Below are positions 58,027-64,000 of a stretch of DNA of 64,000 nucleotides, piece by piece. A model generated the notes under the pieces. The model was not told the origin of the DNA and made no database searches. It worked only from the letters and a program-made list of their open reading frames with translations. How positions within the stretch are numbered: the stretch's first letter is position 1; every line of letters starts with the position of its first letter. The stretch comes from Parafannyhessea umbonata (GTDB taxonomy: Bacteria; Actinomycetota; Coriobacteriia; Coriobacteriales; Atopobiaceae): positions 62,001 to 126,000 of the forward strand of contig NZ_JABAGR010000004.1 in the NCBI RefSeq assembly GCF_012844235.1, read 5' to 3'. The position numbers and the translations under genes are program-made.

Positions 58027-58791
58027 ATGGAACTACCCAAGGACAAGAAGGTCATCAAGACCCGTCACAACAAGGTCGTCTACGACTGCGGTGACACCGT
58101 CGCCAAGGTCTTCAACGCCACGAAGCCGCACGCGGACGTCTTCAACGAGGCGCTGAACCTCGCCCGCGCGGACCAGGCCGGCATCGACGTGCCCGAGCTC
58201 GTCGAGGTCAGCAAGGTCGACGGCTCCTGGGCGCTCGTCACCAAGAAGGTCGCGGGCAAGACTATGCGCGAGCTTGCGGACGAGGACCCCTCCAAGCTGG
58301 ACGGCATCATGAAGGACTTCGTGAAGCTCCAGCTCGACGTGCACAAGCACAGGAACGACCTCCTGAACCGCCAGAAGGACAAGTACACGCGCATGATCAA
58401 CTCCGTCACGGAGGTCCTGGACGAGTCTACCCGCTACGACCTGCTGATGCGCCTGGACGGCATGCCCAACCACCAGAAGATCTGCCACGGCGACTTCGTC
58501 CCCTCCAACGTGATCGTCCGCGAGGACGGCACCGCGTGCATCTGCGACTGGGCCCACGCCAGCCAGGGCGACGGCTCCGCGGACTGCGCGGTCTCGTACC
58601 TGCACTTCAAGCTGAACGGCCAGGACGACTTCGCGGAGACCTACCTCAAGACCTACTGCGAGCTGCAGGGCACCACGGTCGAGTACGTCAGCCAGTGGTT
58701 CCCCATCGTCGCGGCGGCCGAGCTTGCGCGCGGTCGCGTGGTCGAGAAGGACTTCCTCCTCAGCTGGATCTCCGTCGGCGACTACGAGTAG
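58027..58791 (+). CDS. APH-fold small-molecule kinase downstream of adhE
   Basis: A 254-residue protein of the aminoglycoside/choline phosphotransferase fold. The catalytic loop HGDFVPSNVIV and metal-binding DWAHAS are present; GDTVAKVF with a likely ATP-contacting Lys lies near residues 22-29. It starts 41 bases after adhE and very probably shares its transcript. The substrate is unknown: antibiotic resistance is possible but the fermentation context suggests a metabolite or protein target. ATG 58027 follows GATGAGGAGATGACTGCACC. Confidence 0.82.
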   Translation: MELPKDKKVIKTRHNKVVYDCGDTVAKVFNATKPHADVFNEALNLARADQAGIDVPELVEVSKVDGSWALVTKKVAGKTMRELADEDPSKLDGIMKDFVKLQLDVHKHRNDLLNRQKDKYTRMINSVTEVLDESTRYDLLMRLDGMPNHQKICHGDFVPSNVIVREDGTACICDWAHASQGDGSADCAVSYLHFKLNGQDDFAETYLKTYCELQGTTVEYVSQWFPIVAAAELARGRVVEKDFLLSWISVGDYE

Positions 58792-58845
58792 TCCGGGGCG
58801 GCGGCCCAGGCACCGCGGCATGCGCCGCATGACATGAGCGAGACA

Positions 58846-58881
58846 GGGGACGGGGTCGCCGCGCGCGGCCCCGTCCCCTTT
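58846..58881 (+). terminator. Terminator of the adhE-kinase operon
   Basis: A 10-bp stem (GGGGACGGGG with CCCCGTCCCC) with further inner pairs is followed by TTTGCGCTTCTCGCCC, containing the recurrent 10-mer. Confidence 0.75.
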
Positions 58882-59056
58882 GCGCTTCTCGCCCGTGGCG
58901 CGCGTTGCCGCCGCTTGCCCGTCATGCGCCCTTGTTGTCAAAATCGAAACAACTATCCTAGACAATGGAGCCCTGGCACGAGCCCGGTGCTCGTGACGTG
59001 AGTCCTGCGGCGGGGCGGCGCATGCGGCCCGCCGCGGGTTGGCGATGGGAGAATCG

Positions 59057-60862
59057 ATGGCAAAGCAGCTGCTTTCGGGCAACGAGGCCATAGCGCAGGG
59101 CGCGTGGGAGGCCGGCGTCAGGGTTGGCACGGGGTATCCCGGCACGCCCTCGACGGAGACGCTCGAGAACCTGGTCAGGCACGAGGACGTCTACTGCGAG
59201 TGGTCGCCCAACGAGAAGGTCGCGCTCGAGGTGGGCATAGGGTCGGCCATGGCCGGCGCGCGCACGCTCGTGACCATGAAGCACGTGGGCGTCAACGTCG
59301 CGGCGGACCCGTTCATGTCCGTCGCGAACACGGGCGTGAACGCGGGCCTCGTGGTGCTGGCCGCGGACGACCCGTCGTGCTACAGCTCGCAGAACGAGCA
59401 GGACTCCCGCACGTACGCGGCGTTCGCGCGCATCCCGTGCCTGGACCCCGCGGACTCGCAGGAGGCCTACGAGTTCAGCCGTGCGGCGTTCGGGCTCTCC
59501 GAGCGCTTCGACACCCCCGTCATGCTGCACGAGACCATGCGCATCGCGCACACGCGCACGATGGTTGACCCCGCGGGCGAGCGCGAGGACGCGCCGCTGC
59601 GCGACTACGCGTCGCAGCCCCAGAAGTACGTCATGATGCCGGCGTTTGCCGTGGGCCGCATCCAGGCCACGAACGCGCGCGAGGACGCCCTGGTGCAGTT
59701 TGCCGAGAAGAGCGAGCTCAACCGGGTCGAGATGCGCGATACCGGCATCGGCGTCATCGTGGCCGGCGCGCTGTACAACCACGTGCGCGAGGCGCTGCCG
59801 AACGCGTCCACGCTCAAGCTCGGCCTCACGTGGCCGCTGCCGCCGGAGCGCCTGCGCAAGTTCGCGGCGTCCGTGGACAAGGTGTACGTGGTCGAGGAGA
59901 CGTGCCGCTACTTCCGCGACGCCATCGCCGCCATGGGCATCGACCTGGGCGAGTCGCCCGCGGCGCCGCTGCCGCGCTCCGGCGAGATCTTCCCCTCGCA
60001 CATTCGCGCCAGCTTCGGCGCCGAGCTGCCCTCCCACAAGCAGGCGGCACAGGACCTGCCGCCGCGCCCGCCCGCGTTCTGCGCCGGCTGCCCGCACCGG
60101 CTGGTCTTCTGCGAGCTGCGGCGCATGCACGCCATTGTGACCGGCGACATCGGCTGCTACACGCTCGGCGCCGTCGCGCCGTACAAGGCGGTAGACTCCG
60201 TCATCGACATGGGCGCCTCCCTCTCGATGGCGCACGGCATGGAGCTCGCCGGCGCGCAGGAGCGCACGGGTCGCCCCGTCGTGGGCGTCATCGGCGACTC
60301 CACGTTCGCGCACTCCGGCATCACGAGCCTGCTGGGCACCGTGTACAACGGCGGCACCGGCACGCTCTGCATCCTGGACAACCGTACGACGGCCATGACC
60401 GGCACCCAGGGCAACCCCGTGAACGGCCTCACGCTCACGGAGCAGGCGGCGCGCGTCTCTCCCCTCGTGGACGCGGCGGAAAAGCCGACCATGCTCGACC
60501 GCCCCGCCGGCAAGCCGCTCGACCTGGTGGCGCTGTGCCGGGCCATCGGCGTGGACGAGGTGAGCGTGGTGGACGCGCAGGACCTGAGGGCCATCCGCCG
60601 TGCGCTCAAGGAGGCCACGTCGCACGCGGACCAGCTGAGCGTCGTCATCTTCAAGAGCCCGTGCCGCCTGGTCGACCGCTCTTCTCGCCCGGCGCCGCGC
60701 ATCACGGACTGCCGCGCGTGCGGATCGTGCATCCAGATTGGCTGCCCGGCCTTGGGCAAGGCGGCGGACGGCACCGCGCAGATCGACCCGACCCAGTGCA
60801 TCGGCTGCAACCAGTGCGTGCAGAGCTGCCCGTTTGGCTGCATCGCGTTCGAGGAGGAGTAG
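59057..60862 (+). CDS. iorA: Indolepyruvate:ferredoxin oxidoreductase alpha subunit
   Basis: A 601-residue TPP- and Fe-S-dependent subunit that oxidatively decarboxylates aryl pyruvates to aryl-acetyl-CoA with ferredoxin. From ATG 59057 (GATGGGAGAATCG). The N-domain LLSGNEAIAQGAWEAGV precedes the TPP domain (TGDIGCYTLG, GDSTFAHSGITSL). The C-terminus has two 4Fe-4S motifs: CRACGSCIQIGCP and CIGCNQCVQSCPFGC. The first cluster follows Cys spacing CxxCxxCxxxxC. The product pathway suits fermentation of aromatic amino acids. Confidence 0.95.
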   Translation: MAKQLLSGNEAIAQGAWEAGVRVGTGYPGTPSTETLENLVRHEDVYCEWSPNEKVALEVGIGSAMAGARTLVTMKHVGVNVAADPFMSVANTGVNAGLVVLAADDPSCYSSQNEQDSRTYAAFARIPCLDPADSQEAYEFSRAAFGLSERFDTPVMLHETMRIAHTRTMVDPAGEREDAPLRDYASQPQKYVMMPAFAVGRIQATNAREDALVQFAEKSELNRVEMRDTGIGVIVAGALYNHVREALPNASTLKLGLTWPLPPERLRKFAASVDKVYVVEETCRYFRDAIAAMGIDLGESPAAPLPRSGEIFPSHIRASFGAELPSHKQAAQDLPPRPPAFCAGCPHRLVFCELRRMHAIVTGDIGCYTLGAVAPYKAVDSVIDMGASLSMAHGMELAGAQERTGRPVVGVIGDSTFAHSGITSLLGTVYNGGTGTLCILDNRTTAMTGTQGNPVNGLTLTEQAARVSPLVDAAEKPTMLDRPAGKPLDLVALCRAIGVDEVSVVDAQDLRAIRRALKEATSHADQLSVVIFKSPCRLVDRSSRPAPRITDCRACGSCIQIGCPALGKAADGTAQIDPTQCIGCNQCVQSCPFGCIAFEEE

Positions 60863-60863
60863 C

Positions 60864-61502
60864 ATGCCACACGCAACCGCATCCGCGCAGGCCTCGACCA
60901 TCGAGCTTGGACAGCGCGTCACGTTGGAGAAGACCATGACCGTCCTGCTGGTGGGCGTGGGCGGGCAGGGCACGATCCTGGCCGGCAACATCCTCGCCAT
61001 GTGCGCGAGCGAGGCCGGCCTGGACGTGAAGGTGTCCGAGATCCACGGCATGAGCCAGCGCGGCGGATCGGTCAGCACGATCATCCGCATGGGCCAGAGG
61101 GTCGACAGCATGATCTGCGACCCGGGCTGCGCGGACGTCCTGGTGGCGTTCGAGGCGATGGAGGCCCTGCGCAACCAGCAGTTCCTGCGCGAGGGCGGTC
61201 GGCTGTTCGTGAACGACGAGACGATCACCCCCGTGCCCGTGAACATAGGAAACGCAACCATGCCGCAGAACGTGGATCAGCGCCTGGACGCGCTGGGCGC
61301 CACGCGCATGAACGCCGGTGCCATCGCGCGCGAGGCGGGCAGCCCCCGCTCCACCAACGTGGTGCTGGTGGGCGCGCTTTCCACGGCGCTGCCGTTTGCG
61401 CGCGAGGAGTGGGAGGACGCCATCAGGCGCCGCGTGCCTCCCAAGACGGTGGACGCGAACCTGAGGGCGTTTGCGCTGGGTCGCGAGGCGGCCCTTGGCT
61501 AG
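60864..61502 (+). CDS. iorB: Indolepyruvate:ferredoxin oxidoreductase beta subunit
   Basis: A 212-residue subunit of the POR gamma-type fold. VGVGGQGTILAGNILAMCA, then SEIHGMSQRGGSVSTIIRMG are the family signatures. ATG 60864 is one base after the iorA stop with GAGGAGGAG before it; a later ATG just before TVLLVGVG (about residue 26) is possible and closer to the usual start. It completes the IorAB enzyme. Its stop overlaps the next gene's likely TTG start. Confidence 0.94.
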   Translation: MPHATASAQASTIELGQRVTLEKTMTVLLVGVGGQGTILAGNILAMCASEAGLDVKVSEIHGMSQRGGSVSTIIRMGQRVDSMICDPGCADVLVAFEAMEALRNQQFLREGGRLFVNDETITPVPVNIGNATMPQNVDQRLDALGATRMNAGAIAREAGSPRSTNVVLVGALSTALPFAREEWEDAIRRRVPPKTVDANLRAFALGREAALG

Positions 61503-61974
61503 CGGCGCGGGCCGCGGTCCTGCCGGCGGCGAGCGCGAGCCCCTCACGGAGGAGCTGCTGGCGCGCCTGCTCGCAAGCGCCACGCCGCAGGAGTACCTGG
61601 ACCAGACGCAGGTGGGGGAGCGCGACCTTGCCCCCTACCTGCGCACCCTCCTGCAAGAGAAGGGTCTGACGCGCGCGGACGTGCTGCGCGCGTGCGACGT
61701 GAGCCCCTCGTTTGGCTACCAGGTGTTCCAGGGCGTGCGCCGCCCCAGCCGCGACACGGCCATAGCGCTCGCGTTTGGCCTGGCCTGCAGCCTGCGCGAG
61801 GCCCAGCGCCTGCTGCGCCGCGCCGGCCACTCCGAGCTGTACTGCAAGGTGCGCCGCGACGCCGTGATCATATTCTGCCTGGAGCACGGCTACAGCCGCT
61901 TCGAGTGCGACGACGAGCTGTTTCGCCTGGGCGAGAAGACCATCGGCGCCGACGGCGCGGGAGCCGTGGGCTGA
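61495..61974 (+). CDS. Helix-turn-helix protein coupled to iorB and a kinase gene
   Basis: A 159-residue protein. The likely start, TTG 61495, overlaps iorB by eight bases; CTG and GTG starts nearby cannot be excluded. Residues 50-105 form an XRE-like HTH (LTRADVLRACDVSPSFGYQVFQG, then PSRDTAIALAFGLACSLREAQRLL). It ends with LGEKTIG, a motif copy. Its stop overlaps the kinase start (TGATG). HTH-plus-Ser/Thr-kinase pairs suggest a phosphorylation-controlled regulator. Whether it controls ior is inference. Confidence 0.78.
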   Translation: MASGAGRGPAGGEREPLTEELLARLLASATPQEYLDQTQVGERDLAPYLRTLLQEKGLTRADVLRACDVSPSFGYQVFQGVRRPSRDTAIALAFGLACSLREAQRLLRRAGHSELYCKVRRDAVIIFCLEHGYSRFECDDELFRLGEKTIGADGAGAVG

Positions 61975-63335
61975 TGGCGTCGGCCGACCCGGAAGACCAG
62001 GCGCTGCTGGCCGCGATGGACCTGGACGACTCGTTTGTGCCCGTGCGCACGCTGGCCGAGGGCGACGGCGGCACGACGGAGCTCGTGGCGCGTCGCGTGG
62101 CGCGGGCGGGCGAGCCCGCGCTGCTGGTGCGCAAGCGCATGCCGGCGCCGCTCGCGAACGAGCCCGCGTGGCGCGCACTGCAGGTGGCGGAGCTTGCGGC
62201 GGCGGACGCGGAGGCGGGCGAGCCGGCGGCCAAGGCAGGCGACCACTCCATGGGGGATGGCCCGGCCAAGGGGGTCGGCCCGGCCAAGGACTCAGGCGTT
62301 TCTCGCCTGCCGCGCGTGCGGGAGCTGTACCGCCTGCCGGACGCGCTCGTGGCGGTGTACGACTACGTCGAGGGGCCCACGCTGCGCGAGCTCGTGAGCG
62401 GGCGGGGTCCGCTGGCGGCGGAGGCTGCGGTTGCGCTGGCGCGGCAGCTGTGCCAGGCGCTTGCGCCGCTGCATGCGGCGGGCGTGGTGCACCGGGACGT
62501 CGCGCCCGGCAACGTGGTGGTGGCCGCGGACGGAGCGCACCTCATCGACCTGGGGATCGCGCGCATGCGCGTGGACGGGGCCTCGCACGACACCACGCGC
62601 CTGGGCACGTGGGGGTTTGCGGCGCCGGAGCAGTACGGGTTTGCGCAGACGGACGCAAGGTCGGACGTGTTCTCGCTCGGCCGCGTGCTGGCGTACGCGC
62701 TCACGGCGGCGGACCCGCAGGACGCGTCGTTCGACGCGGCGGCGCAGGAGTCGCCGCTTGTGCCGCCGGACCTGCGCGATGTTATCAGGAAGGCAACCTC
62801 CTTCGAGCCTTCGGCCCGCTACCAGTCCGTGGGGGAGCTAGACCGTGCGCTTGCGGCCACTCAGGCGGGTCTGGTTTCGCCGCGGGGCGCGGTGGGCGAT
62901 GCGCGCCCCGCACGCTTCTGGGGCGCGCGGTCCGTCGGGCACGTTCGCGCCCGGGACCTCTGGACGGCGTTTCGTGCCGCCGGGGCCGGGACGAGGGCGG
63001 CCTGCGTCCTTCTTGCCGCGTTCGCGGCGTTCAGTACCGTCTTGCTGGCGGTCTCGTGCTGGTACATGGTGTTTAGGCCGACGGACGAGTACGGGCCGTA
63101 CTCCGCGGCGCTGGGAGTTGGCCTGGCCGTGTGGGTTGCGTTTGCCTTTGGCTGGGAGCCCGTGTGCTGCATGCTTGGGCTGGGACGCTACGACCGCCCG
63201 GACGGGCGCGTGCGCGTGCGCGTGCTGCTGCGTCGGGAGGTCATGCACCTGCTGTGGCTTGCGGCGCTGTTTGCGCTGGATATCGCGGCTGTCGTCATCG
63301 CTGGGGCCAGCAACGGCGCTGTCGTTGGCGCGTAG
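61974..63335 (+). CDS. Membrane Ser/Thr protein kinase
   Basis: A 453-residue Hanks-type kinase. VRKRMP (K54) is the likely ATP lysine; VHRDVAPGNVVV (about 172-183) the catalytic loop with D175; LIDLGIAR replaces DFG with DLG; GTWGFAAPEQY is the activation-segment end. Residues 75-110 are a low-complexity insertion in the N-lobe, and a Gly-rich loop is weak. Three hydrophobic helices lie near 343-368, 373-400 and 425-447. It lacks PASTA repeats, so it does not resemble PknB. It is the last gene of the ior unit by overlap. Confidence 0.87.
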   Translation: MASADPEDQALLAAMDLDDSFVPVRTLAEGDGGTTELVARRVARAGEPALLVRKRMPAPLANEPAWRALQVAELAAADAEAGEPAAKAGDHSMGDGPAKGVGPAKDSGVSRLPRVRELYRLPDALVAVYDYVEGPTLRELVSGRGPLAAEAAVALARQLCQALAPLHAAGVVHRDVAPGNVVVAADGAHLIDLGIARMRVDGASHDTTRLGTWGFAAPEQYGFAQTDARSDVFSLGRVLAYALTAADPQDASFDAAAQESPLVPPDLRDVIRKATSFEPSARYQSVGELDRALAATQAGLVSPRGAVGDARPARFWGARSVGHVRARDLWTAFRAAGAGTRAACVLLAAFAAFSTVLLAVSCWYMVFRPTDEYGPYSAALGVGLAVWVAFAFGWEPVCCMLGLGRYDRPDGRVRVRVLLRREVMHLLWLAALFALDIAAVVIAGASNGAVVGA

Positions 63336-63584
63336 TGCGTGGCCCCACGCTCCAAGAGGCCATCGGCGTCCCACGCGTCCGTTGGCCGGAAGATGCGACC
63401 GGCAACCTTGCGCGGCCCAATTTGCCCGACTCTGCTGCCAGCAGAGGACTTTGCACTTCCTGAAACCTAACATCGGTCGTGCGCGCAAACGCGCGTGCCT
63501 GACGTGCGCCGTGGCCCAGGCCATGGCGTGTCGCAGGCCGCAGCGCGGCGCAAACACGGACGGGTTCGGGACGAGGAGAAGAAC

Positions 63585-64000
63585 ATGAGAATCAAAAGGA
63601 CAATCATTGGTGCTTGTGCGGCATCCGGCGCGCTCGTGCTCGCGCTTGCGGGGTGCGGATCGGGCGGCTCTGCCTCCAGCCCCAAGTCGTCGGACAGCTC
63701 CTCCTCTGCAAAGCAGGAGCAGACCACCAAGAAGGCCGATCCCAAGAAGGAGGCCTCCGTCAAGGTGACGATCGACGGCGCGCAGATGGCGACCGACTAC
63801 AATGGCAACCCCTGCGTCGTCGTCAACTACACCTTCACGAATGTGTCGAACAAGGAGGCGCAGTCATTCACGTCCTCCACGTACACGGAGGTCTACCAGA
63901 ACGGCGTCCAGTGCGACGCGGCCGCGACCGACGCGGCGGATGGTAACTCGCTGCTCACCAACGTCCAGGCGGGGCACTCCGTCCAGGTGCAGGAGGCTTA
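63585..64000 (+). CDS. Lipoprotein, DUF5067-like (3' truncated)
   Basis: ATG 63585 follows ACGAGGAGAAGAAC, and the frame stays open to the right edge (138 codons). MRIKRTIIGACAASGALVLALAGC is a type II signal peptide with lipobox LAGC (Cys24). A Ser/Lys linker precedes a beta-rich domain (VKVTIDGAQMATDYNGNPCVVVNYTFTN) that resembles DUF5067 surface lipoproteins. Function unknown. The 249-base gap before it has only a short TCTGCTGCCAGCAGA hairpin and no clear promoter. Confidence 0.85.
   Translation, partial: MRIKRTIIGACAASGALVLALAGCGSGGSASSPKSSDSSSSAKQEQTTKKADPKKEASVKVTIDGAQMATDYNGNPCVVVNYTFTNVSNKEAQSFTSSTYTEVYQNGVQCDAAATDAADGNSLLTNVQAGHSVQVQEA

Overview
The window looks like a chromosomal segment of a high-GC, anaerobic actinobacterium, most likely of class Coriobacteriia (Atopobium/Olsenella type). 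This is an inference from gene content and G/C-ended codon use, not from a database match. Indicators are a bifunctional AdhE, indolepyruvate:ferredoxin oxidoreductase, a flavodiiron protein, an LPxTG surface protein with a class B sortase in reach, a PTS of the ascorbate class with a split transketolase, and an Nramp-related transporter next to an MgtE-like protein. I see no insertion sequence, prophage, integrase or CRISPR array. One tRNA gene is present and no rRNA.

Layout. 1-5.2 kb: the tail of an unknown protein, then the conserved replication/translation cluster rpsF-ssb-rpsR-DUF2232-rplI-dnaB, with a repeat-rich gap before dnaB. 5.3-14.5 kb: purine biosynthesis genes purA, purD, purE, purM and purN on one strand, interleaved with degV, a NUDIX hydrolase, a single-pass membrane protein and a class B sortase. 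14.5-18.7 kb (minus strand): a polytopic membrane protein, a PrsW-type protein and an Fe-S RNA methyltransferase. 18.9-31.5 kb: a secreted M6 peptidase with an LPKTG anchor, a radical SAM protein, an aminotransferase, an atypical EF-G-like GTPase, asnA, a flavodiiron protein and a CorC/HlyC membrane protein. 31.6-34.6 kb: a coiled-coil protein with a cyanophycin-synthetase N-domain-like head, a YtxH protein and a PRC-barrel protein. 34.6-39.5 kb (minus): Nramp-related transporter, MgtE-like partner, LemA and a DeoR regulator.

39.7-45.9 kb is a sugar module: fructose-6-phosphate-aldolase-like enzyme, a second DeoR regulator, PTS IIA, IIC and IIB, and transketolase halves. Divergent DeoR genes and a helically phased GGAA array control it. 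The proposed flow is PTS uptake and phosphorylation, then carbon rearrangement by transketolase and aldolase. 46-55 kb: tRNA-Ser, tadA, threonine dehydratase, rlmI, a DEAD-box helicase with a large insertion, pcp, metA with an upstream mini-ORF and hairpin, and an acyl-CoA synthetase. 55-64 kb: adhE with an APH-fold kinase, then iorA-iorB-HTH-Ser/Thr kinase as one overlapping operon, and a truncated lipoprotein.

The most unusual signal is not a gene. The 10-mer CTTCTCGCCC (either strand) occurs 17 times by my hand count, in all three coding phases, in low-complexity protein tails, in intergenic DNA and beside terminator hairpins. That distribution resembles DNA-uptake-type signal sequences.
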